From Cymbomonas tetramitiformis (Eukaryota; Chlorophyta; Pyramimonadophyceae; Pyramimonadales; Pyramimonadaceae), in the NCBI GenBank assembly GCA_001247695.2, contig LGRX02027214.1, forward strand, positions 1 to 64,000: a stretch of 64,000 bases of DNA, read 5' to 3'. Positions within the stretch are counted from its first letter, which is position 1. Every line of letters starts with the position of its first letter. The translations under genes and the position numbers were made by a program. Positions 53,401-63,990 of the stretch are shown here, one piece after another. A model generated the notes under the pieces. The model was not told where the DNA came from and ran no database searches. It saw only the letters and a program-made list of their open reading frames with translations.

Positions 53401-56196
53401 TGCTTCCATGATGTATATGTTCACATATACACTGACCAGGCTGAGGGGATTCACAACCTGTTGGCGTCCCACTTGAAGTCTCCTAGCGCCTCCGACCTCC
53501 GAGCCTCCCAGCTTGCTTGGAGTAAACAGGGTATTCATCTACCGCAGGATGACCATCCCCTCCGCCAGAAACTCCAGCTCTCTGAGCCACGACTGCCCAG
53601 GTCAGCAGGCCGCACGCCCTTTTTAATGAAATGCTATGCAGTGTGCCTGTTGGCAATGAGAGTGAAGAGCAAAAGAAACGCCCACTACAGCCCAAGGTGA
53701 CTTGGTTTAGTTGTGCTCCTCGCCTCAGTGGTGCCCCACGGCATTGGCCCCATTGCAGTACGCGTCCTGTCACACTGTGCTGTACTTCCGTCCTGTCACT
53801 TGATAGTCAAAGCCGCCTTGTTGTCGCAGTGACGCCATATAAGCGTGCCCTCGCACTCTGGCAGACATGCCAGCGCGGTCTTGTGCACAGCCTCCGAGAG
53901 AGGCATCGGTGTGCAGCGCCGCCCTTCTCAGACCGCACGCACCGAGAGAGGCATCGGTGTGCAGCGCCGCCCTTCTCAGACCGCACGCGCCGAGAGAGGC
54001 ATCGGTGTGCAGCGCCACCCTTCTCAGACCGCACGCACCGAGAGAGGAGGTCTGCACTGCCAATGCAGTTAAACTTCTCTCCATGCCCCCCTCCGCTTCC
54101 TCGTTTTTTCCTTCCAGAGAGGACAGTTGCATAGGACGGAACGGTGGCGTGCACATCACGGGCCATCGGCAGCACCGCCTCTCGCTCTTTTGGCACCCTT
54201 CTTATCCTCTGTCGTTTTGTTGTTCCAGCACCTGGGATACCTTTCATCTCGCCGATTTTCATTGAGGAGTTTGAGTACTTGCTCAGCACACCGAACGACC
54301 TGTCAGAATATAAAGTGCACTACTGAGGCATCCTGTTCATGCGTGTCCATGATCTCACAGGGAATGGGTTGCCCTGCAAAATTGAACAGTCTCCTTCGGG
54401 CCAGCTCAGCATCGCCACTCATCGTTGATGTCTCCGAAGCAATCTCCGAGGCTGCCAATTTTCTCTGAAGCTGCCAACTGTTGTCCCAAGATTCTCAATG
54501 TTTTGTGAAATCTTCGGCGATCGGGTCTTGTTTGTTGTTCCATCGTCTACGGCCGCCGCCACCGCCGAAGCTCAAACATTTTGAGCATCGTCTGCTCTGA
54601 AGTTGAGGTCGACTGAACAGGGGACACCAGTGCCTTCAACTTGTCGGGTTTGAGCATCGTCTGCTCTGAAGTTGAGGTCGACTGAACAGGGGACACCAGT
54701 GCCTTCAACTTGTCGGGTTTGAGCATCGTCTGCTCTGAAGTTGAGGTCGACTGAACAGGGGACACCAGTGCCTTCAACTTGTCGGGTTTGAGCATCGTCT
54801 GCTCTGAAGTTGAGGTCGACTGAACAGGGGACACCAGTGCCTTCAACTTGTCGGGTTTGAGCATGACGGAAAATCATGGTCTCCCGATGTCTTGAACACT
54901 ATCTACGTGAAGGTAATATCCTGTGCAGAATATGTTTGCTGCTGCGACTGGAAGCGGCAGGTACCTCGCAGTCCCTCTCACAAGTGTCACAGACTTTGAT
55001 CTGGAAACCACTCAAGTCCCATTGCATTCGGAGTGATACAGACGTGTCCCGGCGCACGCGTGGATATTTGAGCTGTGGTGGCGTGTGGCATGGCGCGGAC
55101 CAGGAGCACGACGATGACCAGACAGCTTCTGGAAAACACCAAATGGCGGGCACCACCAACCCAGAGGGTGAGTGGCAGATGACGGGTGTCGAGCTGCACA
55201 ACACGTGTATCACAGGGGATGGCCGTGTGCTGGTCACCAGCCCCTTGAAGGTGACGCCCCCATCCCTCAGTCTTTTTCCCTAGACCTCCTCTTTTCCATC
55301 CCCCAGGGCTGAGTGCCGGCTGTGGCTGTTATGGAGATATACTGCTCAGCAAAGTCTCACATCACCATGCGCAGGCTTAGGCCCAGGTATACATGGCTGA
55401 TTGTAGAACAGCTGCACTGTAGCACAAAAGAAAGTGCTGAGAGCGTGTCAGCTGCTTGGCCATTGCACGAGCAAGGCTGGAATGTGCCGCCTGAGAAGGG
55501 CATTGTATTATGTGTTAACAGGTGACTGGAGAGTCCATGTGGCAAGGGTCTACAGTACACGTCATGCTGGATGGCCACACTGCTGTGACTGGAGGTGCGG
55601 CTCTGTCTATCAACAAGGCTGTCGTGCTTCTCAGTCACTCTGACAGCTGTGGAGTGCAGCCGGATGTTCCATGTGTGTCTTTTGACGATGACGTTGTTAA
55701 GTTAGTATTTCCTTGCGGGGATATGTGCTTAATTTGCGGTGCTGGGTGCACTCCTGCCGGGAATGCACCCCGCGGCATGCGTTTAGTGCACCCTTTTTCT
55801 GCTGTTGCGTTGGGCCCTTCTAAGACGAGTGCTGCAAACTAAAGTCTACCACTGAAAAACACTTGGTAGAGTGGGGGTGGAGTGGAAAGGGCAGATGGAA
55901 ACATGGTGGTCGCTGAGGGCACAGAGCTTGTCCTGGGAGTCAACAGTACCCTCAATGGAGGTGGCAAGATGGTAATTCGTGGCACTGCTGTGCTAGATTC
56001 TCACGTTGAAATTGCGTTGAAGAATAAGGATCTGGTGATTTGCAAGAGCGGGGAGCTCAAGAATGATGGAATCTTCAAGATTGGCAGCATCTCCACTGTC
56101 AGTGTGTGTGGTGGAAAAGTGTCAGGTAATGGTAAGACTGTGGGTGTGGTTTCTGAGTGTGATGGAAACGAAGCATTATGCCAGGTTGCTGCATAA
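44425..56196 (+). CDS. Large secreted repeat protein (beta-helix/adhesin-like), multi-exon
   Basis: The likely start is MQRIFVLLCCVAVANAA, a signal peptide. Exons read by eye: 44425-~44659, ~45070-45186, 45695-45779, 45946-46107, 46331-46516, 47939-48145, 49406-49680, 49952-50116, 50381-50452, 50916-51068, one ending at 55250 (from ~54960), 55522-~55700 and 55890-56196. Phases agree from 45695 onward (phase 1 to 48145, then phase 0 to 51068). The sequence repeats short Asn/Gly/Thr-rich strands such as NNYGTMQIN, NHGQMTLS, NAGNLTLHSEGHLTLSG and NSGNITISE, as in right-handed beta-helix surface proteins. I infer an extracellular matrix or adhesion role. The second exon also looks like a signal peptide, so the 5' end could be two overlapping genes or alternative starts. 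Exons between 51068 and 54960 are not resolved. Confidence 0.7.
46680..46876. repeat. 62-bp minisatellite in an intron of the surface-protein gene
   Basis: Three units start at GTGCAGTCTCCTGTGGCTTC (46691, 46753, 46815). Related single copies occur at about 47218 and 52518. Confidence 0.8.
47310..47748. repeat. 47-50-bp minisatellite, nine copies, intronic
   Basis: GCCAAGCCCTCGTGACCTGT recurs at 47326, 47376, 47426, 47473, 47523, 47573, 47620, 47670 and 47720. Two 47-bp steps lack the CTCGT segment. Confidence 0.9.
48207..48425. repeat. 24-bp minisatellite, about nine copies, intronic
   Basis: Unit GCTCGGGCTCTTGAGGACCC plus AGAT. Highly uniform, with one unit extended by GCTC. Confidence 0.9.
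48710..49236. repeat. 33-bp minisatellite, about sixteen copies, intronic
   Basis: Unit GTTTCAACTGAACGCCACAT plus GCATTGTACACGG. Variants alternate between ACTGAACG and ACTGCACG, and some lack one G (32 bp). Confidence 0.9.
51840..52226. repeat. 82-bp minisatellite, about five copies
   Basis: TCCATGCGGAGTTCACAGCA starts units at 51842, 51924, 51968 (shortened), 52044 and 52126. It lies in the unresolved intron region of the surface-protein gene. Confidence 0.85.
52625..53155. repeat. 48-bp minisatellite, about eleven copies
   Basis: Unit GTCTTCTCGCCAGTGAGGTC plus TAAAGCATGCACC and TCTGTTTCTGCCATT. Two sub-types differ at GGTCTAAAGCATG versus GGTTTACAAGCCTG. Confidence 0.9.
53167..53538 (-). 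CDS. Hypothetical small minus-strand ORF
   Basis: It reads from a possible start MEAQEVVGCTAFLAFLWSRL to the end, with a hydrophobic N-terminal stretch and a charged C-terminus (DLTEEIYKLL). I do not recognise it. It lies inside the unresolved intron region of the plus-strand gene, so it could be a nested gene or chance. Confidence 0.25.
   Translation of the reverse strand: MNTLFTPSKLGGSEVGGARRLQVGRQQVVNPLSLVSVYVNIYIMEAQEVVGCTAFLAFLWSRLSRSLWHDARYPRCDAILQQYNEEHNALELYNGSDETMDLTEEIYKLLNTSLVEKEMDSDV
53885..54040. repeat. 48-bp minisatellite, three copies
   Basis: Unit GAGAGAGGCATCGGTGTGCA plus GCGCCGCCCTTCTCAGACCGCACGC, almost identical between copies. Confidence 0.85.
54585..54866. repeat. 69-bp minisatellite, four near-identical copies
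   Basis: AGTTGAGGTCGACTGAACAG starts at 54600, 54670 and 54739 and continues once more; copies are essentially identical. The minus frame reads as a 23-residue period (MLKPDKLKALVSPVQSTSTS), but no exon support is seen. Confidence 0.9.
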
Positions 56197-58653
56197 AACA
56201 TCTCACTCGTGTAAAATCGCGGTAAGGGTGTCACATAGCACGCTGCATGCAGTGGTTAGAATTCTGATGCCGACAACATGCCGAAACAGCATTGTAACTT
56301 AGACACCGGTATTAAGCTGACTGTTTTATTGACCATTGGGTCCTGAGGAGATGGATAGTCCCGTCATGTTTCACGCCATGTATCAGCTGTCATATAGAAA
56401 TACCGATGTCATTGCTATTACGAGAATCAATGAGCATCTACAATCAATATAACACAACCGGCATATTCAACGGTTCTAGCATCGCATTTGATGTATGCTG
56501 TTTCGTGCATTATTTAACATAGTGAAAGTGCACAAATATAACATGCATATCAGTATATGCAGCCATCAGAATCCAGCGTCACATTTTTGCACCTTCGTAT
56601 TCGGTAAATATGATATCAGTGTATAGCTTGCAAGGTACAAATTGCCTTCTTAATGTCGTGTCGAATAAAGTATTATTATTTTCAGGATCGAATCGCATCG
56701 CGTGATGGATGCATGTGACATCGACAAAAAGGACGCAAGGGTGACGAGCACAGCAGGGATGTGACGGAAAGCCCCACAAACATGTTGTAAGAGCAGCGAT
56801 GTGATGAAAACAGCTTGTGTCCACAACAATGTGTCATAAGAAAATGACAATAAGATGTTGTGGCCTTTGCCATTTTCCAGCTGTCGGAATTGTTCGGTAT
56901 TTACTGTAACGTTGCACTAAGTTTACCGCGGCCCTAAACCTTCGGGTTTTTAGGGATGCGTTATTCGTCGGAAATAGTCCAGCAAGATGAGTTACCGTAT
57001 GAGCCAAATATACCGAAACACGAGCGGTGTCAAACGACTTAAATGCTCGCATTATTAGTGTAACAATGTATGCATATGTGCACTTATCGATGTTGAACGA
57101 TTTTGTGGCATCTGTGTTGCTCGCAAATGCGACGGAATTGGCCATCAGTACGCATCCTGTATGCTCATTTATCCCATCATATGCATCAAGGAGTCGAGCT
57201 AACCCTCTGAGTAATTCGGGCCGAAAAAGTAAGACGGCTGGCAACTAATGATGAAACAACCCCCTGGCAACTAATGTGAAACAACCCCCCCCGCACACAC
57301 ACACGCACCCACGAAATGTATCCAAGACTCGAAGGGGGCCCGAAGGGTGGGCAATATCACTAGGGTGCCTCAAACAAACCGAATTTGGGAGGGCTTTGAT
57401 CTTGGAAAAGTCCCTGTCAACACTTCTCCATAAATAGCCGTCGTCCATAAGCCCAATAGGAACCCAGACGCCTCCCTGCATCTAAGTACAGTTTTATTCA
57501 TGTGACATTCAGAATATTACACCAGAGCCATTAGATACACACCAAAGAGTGTTGAAAACTTTGTGCTCATGATTGCGAGTTATCCCGGACGAAGAGATGT
57601 CCATTAACAACCATCCATGCATACAGGTATGAGTTAGGAGAAATTTCTAGCAATTCTTTTCACATATCATCACAGTTTCAAAACTCGGCTGGGGAAAGCA
57701 TCTATGCTAGTCTCGTTGAGCTGCTCGTGCTTGTACCCTAAAACCCTTCAGGCACGGAAGAAGGGCTATGATGTGAGCGACAATAACCTGCAGAACAGCC
57801 TTGCGTCCTGAAATGGTCCGTGCGCAAAACACATCTTTATCATCTTTAATTGTGCGAAAGTGCGCTGTAAAGTAGGCAGCTAAACTTTGCGAAAACTACT
57901 CGGTATTCCTGCAGTAGTATCGTCATCGCCAATCCTTTGGCGAGCCAAACTCTGACTTGCCGTCATTCCAGCACCATTCTTATCGCGGGCACGACAAACC
58001 GACTTGGCACCCGTTTCAATGCCTCGCACACATAGGCACCTGAGCGATCGCTGGTGCCAACTGCAAAAACAACTGCGACAACTGCGACAACTGCAAAAAC
58101 ACCACCGGTCACTCGAGCCGACCGAATGTATGCCGCGGAGCAACTCTCACCACAGACGCTGCACATCCAGTCGAGTTCCACCAAACCGTACAACTATCCC
58201 CACCGACTTAGAGAATCGTCTCGTCAAGCGGGAAACTTGGAGGGACGCTGCGAGTGTATGTTGCACAGCCGTGCATCTGTTTCCAGGAGGCTGAAGCTTC
58301 GGAGGGTGAAGTTTCAGCTTCAGCTTGTTCCGAGCGTCCACGTGCAGAAGGGGGAGCCTGCCCGGAAGAAAAACGGGATGTTAGTGACGGGTTTGCAGCC
58401 CTGAATAGTGCCCGAAACCGCCAACGGATATGCCAACGCCAAAGGATAAACTTTGAGATGAAACGGTTTGAATCACCTTGACCCTCAAAAAGTGAGTTCA
58501 CTGACGACGCAGGATACCTTCAAGCCTTCAACGTTGGCGTACACGAAACCAGGCCTTTCGAGATCTGGGCATCGAAGGCCTTCACACTGGCTATAAGCTG
58601 CAAGAATTCATCTCCTTCCACGAAGTCCTCTATCAAGGCATAAGACTGCGATT
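56197..58653. other. Intergenic region with unsupported short ORFs
   Basis: I see no supported gene. Short ORFs on both strands at 57880-58500 (one with a Val/Ala-rich hydrophobic stretch on the minus strand) overlap each other and cannot be resolved. Confidence 0.3.
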
Positions 58654-59607
58654 TAGCAAATCAAAGGGATTCTTTTGCCTTGACAAGCAACAGCACTGTA
58701 AATACCTTGAGGCCTGAAGCTTCTCTTCGCGGACAGTGCAGACTGCGTCGCTTGCTGCAGAACGGCTTTCGCCAGTATTACGGAATCCACTTTACGTTTA
58801 GGAGGTTGTGACAGCTCCCATTGAAACCAGGAGCTAAAAGTGTCTTTCTTCTCCGAGCGGCGGCCCCAAACTTCCGGAGGAGGCTTCATTACACACAAGC
58901 ACTTGAAACTTAACTTGAGCAGCTTCGCGTGAAGAAGTTTGCGCTCCTCCAGCGGCATTTCAGCGGCATCCAATAGGAAGAAATGCTTGACTCCGGCTTC
59001 CTTTGTAAACAAAAACAGAGTTGACCCCTCTCAGGCTACTGTCGTTTCGCTTCAAAGTATTGACAGCAGGCGAACCACAAAGGGGGAAGTATCAGCGGAG
59101 GACTTTCATGCGTTACAGTTTAAAGACGAAGATGGCGAAAGAAGAGAAAGCGACAAGGAAACGCAACACCTTTGCAGCACTGGCAAACGGGAGAATCAAG
59201 GTCGCATCCAGAAAAGCAGATGCATTCTGCGCGTCGTCTGTCAGCGGAGAAGGAGATCCAAGGAACGCTATCACGCTGGATATGCCATCAAGTTTTGGTA
59301 AAACTTGGTAATTATGGTGAGGCAACAGGTCTCGATCGATGGAAACTTGCTCGACCTTTTCGTAATACTTGAGTTCTAACGAGACACGATCACAGAAAAG
59401 TAGCAGTTTCTTACATCCTACATCAACAAGAAGTTGCGTGACTAGACAAGACCCCACATCGCTGTTCGGGCCAAATATTGCAGTTGATTGAAAGGGGCTT
59501 AGTTTAAAGTTGCTGAGCATCGAACGGCACTTTCGTGGAGTATGCACGTGGCCTTTTGGCGCGACCTCGTTTGGACAATGCGATAATACTGTATTCACAG
59601 CAACCAA
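58654..59607 (-). CDS. NAD(P)-binding Rossmann protein, atypical-SDR-like, two exons
   Basis: Minus-strand exon 1 (59607-59170) encodes a Rossmann start (AIFGPNSDVGSCLVTQLL) and a second strand block (SSVIAFLGSPS). Exon 2 (59027-58654) gives AGVKHFFLLDAAEMPLEERK, CLCVMKPPPEVWG and VDSVILAKAVLQQA. The splice sites (AAG|GTGTTG and GAG|GGG) join in phase 0. The order Rossmann loop, GVKHF.LL, K....L, ..KP....G.R matches atypical SDRs such as the HTATIP2-like group, which often act as regulators or reductases. The glycine motif is altered (the middle Gly is Ser), so cofactor binding is uncertain. The start may be at the internal Met near residue 30. Confidence 0.55.
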
Positions 59608-60230
59608 GAAAGAACAACGACATCAACCCTTATTTAGATTACGCCTTACACTCTCAGCTACTAGCGTGCTGACTTCAATGCACACAAAAGAAATACAGAA
59701 TCCTTCGTAAACAGCCACGCAATCAAATTACTATTGTGACTTGCTATTCAATTATGTACAGATGAGGCTCAAGTCACAAGCCCAGACGAGAGTCGAGCCG
59801 AGCCTTTTCGTATTTTCAATTTTGCTGAAATCGTGACACTCGGACTGCACACTCGACTGAGACTGACACTCATCCGATCGAGATCGAGATCACCCGATCT
59901 CACAACTCACATCATCGACATCGACATCTTTTCTTAACAGTTTGAGTCACTTACGATCTTATGAGAAGTTCAAGGTTTAAACCACGAAATCTCGATCATA
60001 GCGAAACTCGACCATGGTCGAGATTTCTCAACTACGTTTCGCTATAGATCCCCGGAATATTCTGCCTACGTGGGGGGGGGATATCCGCGTCCCGTCAGCG
60101 TTCAGATCGTGGTCGAGTTTCGCTATGAAAAATTGAACTCGATCACGAAATTTCGATTTTTCGTGGTTGAGTTTCGATTTTTCATAGCGAAACTCGACCA
60201 CGATCTGAACCACGGTATGTCATCACGATG

Positions 60231-60554
60231 TCAGCAGATGTCGAATTCAATTTTCGATTTTTCGATTTCGGTCATCCCCCCGTGACGCGACGGTGTCGCC
60301 GCGAAAAGAGGTAGCGAAAATTTTGTCTCGTCGCCCCACGTGGTGCAGTCTAGCAGCGGATCATCCACAACGTCGCTTGTAGGTTTGCTCTTTTGCGGAG
60401 ACTTGCTAGTGTTGTCGCTAGGGCAAGGAGTTTGGGTTTGGGTTTGCGTGGGGATGAAGTTGAGTTGAGAAAGCAACGCGCTTTCATCTTGGGAAATGTC
60501 TCCCTCGAGACGGGATTGCAACTTCGCAATAAGGTCTTTTAAAGATTCACTCAT
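60231..60554 (-). CDS. Hypothetical small protein inside the inverted-repeat element
   Basis: From the likely start MSESLKDLIAKLQSRLEGDI it encodes about 107 residues. A helical N-terminus is followed by a Thr/Gln- and Ser-rich linker and an acidic/aromatic block (DDPLLDCTTWGDETKF). No domain recognised. Its position inside the repeats suggests an element-encoded or captured exon; it could also be the first exon of a host gene cut by the element. Confidence 0.35.
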   Translation of the reverse strand: MSESLKDLIAKLQSRLEGDISQDESALLSQLNFIPTQTQTQTPCPSDNTSKSPQKSKPTSDVVDDPLLDCTTWGDETKFSLPLFAATPSRHGGMTEIEKSKIEFDIC

Positions 60555-60628
60555 GGCGGCGCTGAAAAATATCTTACAGCAGACGTGCAAAATTCAAACT
60601 TGTAATTTCCTTTGATAGTTTTTTAAAC

Positions 60629-60699
60629 TGGGAGTTCAGTACTGGGAGTTCAGTACTGGGAGTTCAGTACTGGGAGTTCAGTACTGGGAGTTCAGTACG
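60629..60699. repeat. 14-bp tandem repeat, five copies
   Basis: Unit TGGGAGTTCAGTAC repeated exactly five times. Confidence 0.85.
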
Positions 60700-61205
60700 A
60701 ATTTTCGACATCTCGGTTACACGAGCGCGTCAGTCGAGTCGATCTGTGAATTTCCCAAATTAATTTTTCAATTCTACATCTGCTGCATGTGGATGACGAT
60801 GGCTGACGAACTTTTCATTTCATAGCGAAACTCAACCACGAAATCTCGACCAAGCCCCCCCCCGTGGTCGAGATTTTCATAGCGAAACTCGACCGAGGTA
60901 AAAAAGTGTCTCACGTTACCAGACACGTCGGCTCACACGCTGTCGCAGACGTGTACAAAATATTCCTTCGCTAACCAAGTTTCGCTATGAAAAATCGAAC
61001 TCAACCACAAAACTCGACCGTGGTCGAGATTTTCATAGCGAAACTCAACCGAGGTCTCAACCACGAAATTTCGGGTCTCACGATCAAAAATCCGAAACGA
61101 AGCGTCCGATCGAAAATTCTTTCAATCGTGTCCGCGAAACGCAGTGATGACACCTTGGTTTAAACCACGGTTTTCATTTCGTGGTTTAAACCTTGAACTT
61201 CTCAT

Positions 61206-62150
61206 TATGTGTTACGTCACTTCCCGTAAACCGTATCGTGATATCATTAAAAAACAAAAATCAATTATGCCCTATCGCATCCCCTATCCGGCCCTAATAA
61301 GGGCCAGCGTGTAGAGTGTGACTGACGGGTCGGGACGTGGCGCTGAGGTGGTGAATCGGGACGTGGCAGCCAGACGGCTTAATGCTATTCGTGACAGTTC
61401 AGGACATCGCCATCGCCTCACTGCTTACATCGGCACGTGCGTGTGCCTGACTCATTAGTCAACATACCCGATATTATATTTGGCTTTGCACAATCAGAGA
61501 TTGCATCGTGAACCGCGAAAGAATTCAGATTTAAAATATTCATCCCAAAAAATAAGAAGGAAATCGTGAAATGAGCGGAGAGCTACGCGCGATGACTGTC
61601 ATCATCGATAACTCTCCGCGCTTAACTCTCCACAGCCTAATTGTAATATTACAAGTAAGGTCCGTTGATGTTCACATACATGTTTGATACTTTCTCCGTC
61701 TGAATTAACGAGTAGAGCGTTACTCCGATGCGACATCAGTTGAACACTGAGATTGTGATCCTGCGCTCTCTGTAGATGAACACAGTCGCTCGTTTTCTCT
61801 TTTCTAGGGTACAGCAAGCCTACTTGGTTCTAGTATCCCTCGCTCTCGCGCTCGCTCACTTTCTCGTATCCCGGGTACGGCAGCATCTTCTCCCGTCATT
61901 GACCTGTTCTTGTAGAATGTTGCTGCGGTTCGAGGCTTGTTCAAATCCTGCGCCTGACGTCGAGTGGGCAACTCAGTGGGCTAGGCCATGTTAACCATGC
62001 CCTCATACTACTTTTCCACCGGTTATCTCCCCATCAGATTCGTTCGGGCTAGGCCTTGTTACCGCTTGCCCCGTACTACTTTTTCAGCGGTTGTTTTCCC
62101 TTCGGATTCGTTCTACCTTGTAATTAATCTAAGCATAGTGTTCGTGATTC
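61206..62150. other. Intergenic region / possible 5' exons of the MYND gene
   Basis: No gene is clear. A GTGCAG acceptor-like site near 62156 lies just before the MYND frame, so an upstream 5' exon is possible. Confidence 0.3.
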
Positions 62151-62187
62151 GGTGCAGGTTGCAGGTTATCTTGGCAAAAGAGAGGCC

Positions 62188-63990
62188 ATGCAAACCATCC
62201 TCTACAAAGCAGATGTGGTCCAGTATGGAAATTCCACTCACTTCGAGTTTGAGCATCAGCTGTCCGCCTCAGAGTTCCGACATATCCTAGGCAGTCGTGA
62301 AGCACGCACGAATTTCCTCAAGCGAGTAGGGAACCATGCCTGTGCAAAAATAATCGCCGCTCAGCAGTGGCCATGCTCAATGTGTGGCAACCCCAAGGCG
62401 AAAACGTTGGTCAGCACGCCTTGCGACTATCTGCAACAAGATCCACCCTTTGTGATGGACTTCTTGCCGTTCCCCGTCTGTGGGTCGCAATCATGTGACA
62501 AGCAGGCGAAGATAACAACTGCGCAATTGATGAAAGAGGTTTTTCCGGAGCACGGGGAGCAGGCTGCTGAAGCAGATCTTACCAATCCCAAAGCTGCTTT
62601 GCCCTCCCACGCAGACGACAGAAAGGATCTGTGCGATGTACCCCCCTTGGAAGTGCAGGCGGGTAGCAAGGTCGAGGTGCATTCCTTACAGAGCGCAGAA
62701 GGTCGGAACATGAACGGTTGCGTTGCGACTGTCCTTGAATTCAACGCGTCCTCCAAGCGGTTCATTATTCAATTGCAGGACACAGTTGGCGCGCAAACGC
62801 AAGAGGATCTGCTGAAACGGATCAAACCCGAGAACCTGCGGTGGGCCAACGATCGTGGTGAAGAGGGGGACGGTGCGCGAGACGAGAAAGGTGACCGAGG
62901 GGTGCACGCGGGCGAGTCGAAGAGGAAGACGAAGACGAGTGCTAGAGTCAGGAAGGGACCTAGTGACAACCGCAAAGCTGAAAGAGCTCTGCAGACAGCG
63001 GGTCTGTCTGCCATGAAAGGGGACTGGAGAGCTTGCGCAGATGCGTACAAGACAGGGTATGAGCTAGGAGCCCCTGATTGGCATTTGGGCTACTGCTGCG
63101 TGAGCGGGTTCACCTCCGTTCTCCGCGAGACTCACTTTCCAGCATCCACGGACGATCTTTCATTCCTGAGGCAGCTCGGGAAGGCTGAGGACGTCCCGGC
63201 ACTTCACCGTGCACAGGCACAGTTCACGTACGGGCTGATGAAGTGGCTGGGAGGGGAGCGCGAGTCCGCCGCTCGAAACTACCGCGAAGCCATTGCTATC
63301 GGTGAGAAGGCCTCTGCGAGCGACCGGGCCAGGAAGGAGACCCTGCCGGACGGTGCCACCCAGCAGTATGTTCCCAAAACGTCAGGGCCGGTACTCGACG
63401 AGGTGATGCAGGGTGCGAGGGAAAACCTAGAGGTGCTTGAGGGGCAGCGCACGGGTCCCTTGAGCAAGGAGGAGTCCCCGCCGGGGACGACTCAAGGACT
63501 GGCGCCCTTGAAGCGGGTGCACGCAGTGCCTGCGGGACCTGGAGTTCACCCCGCAGTGATGGACCAGGCGTTGGAGCAGCTTCGCGTGAGCGGATCCTCT
63601 TGCGATCAGTGTGGGCGGCAGCGAGGGGGCAAGGGAGTAGCATCGGGAGGGGAAGAGGTGAATTTGCGCATGTGTCAGCGGTGTAAGCGAGTTTGGTACT
63701 GCTCCGCGGAGTGCCAGCGTGCGGCCTGGAAGGGCGGGCACAAGAGGAACTGCCGCCCGTGGGGACAGCACTCCGCTGGCGACCGGATTCAGCTGAAGCA
63801 GGGCGCCGTGCCACTAAAACCGGAGTACAATGGCTGCATCGTGGAGGTGGTGGGCAAAGTGGCCGCCGCTGCGGACGAGCCATCCGAGGGTCCGATGAGC
63901 GAATGGGAGGTGCAATTGCTGGGCTCAGACGGAACGACAGTGAGGGTCCTGGGAAAGTTTATGGAACCGCTTAGGGCCCCACAGGGATAG
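62188..63990 (+). CDS. MYND-type zinc-finger protein
   Basis: From the first in-frame ATG (MQTILYKADVVQYG) the product has 600 residues; the frame is open a little further upstream to an acceptor-like CAG, so an extra 5' exon is possible. Near residues 60-105 there are Cys pairs (CSMCGNPK, CGSQSCDK). Two blocks of about 40 residues (GSKVEVHSLQSAEGRNMNGC and the C-terminal LKPEYNGCIVEVVG) look like small beta-barrel domains. A lysine-rich linker is followed by an Ala-rich helical block, perhaps TPR-like. At about 480-525 lies a MYND finger (CDQCG...CQRCKRVWYCSAEC....H...C). MYND fingers mediate protein binding, often in transcription or chromatin factors. The partner is unknown. Confidence 0.75.
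   Translation: MQTILYKADVVQYGNSTHFEFEHQLSASEFRHILGSREARTNFLKRVGNHACAKIIAAQQWPCSMCGNPKAKTLVSTPCDYLQQDPPFVMDFLPFPVCGSQSCDKQAKITTAQLMKEVFPEHGEQAAEADLTNPKAALPSHADDRKDLCDVPPLEVQAGSKVEVHSLQSAEGRNMNGCVATVLEFNASSKRFIIQLQDTVGAQTQEDLLKRIKPENLRWANDRGEEGDGARDEKGDRGVHAGESKRKTKTSARVRKGPSDNRKAERALQTAGLSAMKGDWRACADAYKTGYELGAPDWHLGYCCVSGFTSVLRETHFPASTDDLSFLRQLGKAEDVPALHRAQAQFTYGLMKWLGGERESAARNYREAIAIGEKASASDRARKETLPDGATQQYVPKTSGPVLDEVMQGARENLEVLEGQRTGPLSKEESPPGTTQGLAPLKRVHAVPAGPGVHPAVMDQALEQLRVSGSSCDQCGRQRGGKGVASGGEEVNLRMCQRCKRVWYCSAECQRAAWKGGHKRNCRPWGQHSAGDRIQLKQGAVPLKPEYNGCIVEVVGKVAAAADEPSEGPMSEWEVQLLGSDGTTVRVLGKFMEPLRAPQG

Larger units (their letters stand above)
59961..61205. mobile_element. 1.25-kb nested inverted-repeat element
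   Basis: The ends 59961-59990 and 61176-61205 are exact 30-bp inverted repeats (ATGAGAAGTTCAAGGTTTAA...). Inside are many copies of CATAGCGAAACTCGACCACG in both orientations, including a near-perfect inverted pair at about 60104-60134 and 60178-60208. The element also holds a small minus-strand ORF and a 14-bp tandem repeat. Confidence 0.75.

Noticed and set aside
54547..54877. Minus-strand ORFs with a 23-residue repeat
   Set aside because: They exist because of the 69-bp array; two frames are equally open and there is no flanking unique coding sequence.
57880..58501. Overlapping ORFs on both strands, one with a hydrophobic stretch
   Set aside because: No frame is clearly better than the others and no splice structure supports a gene.
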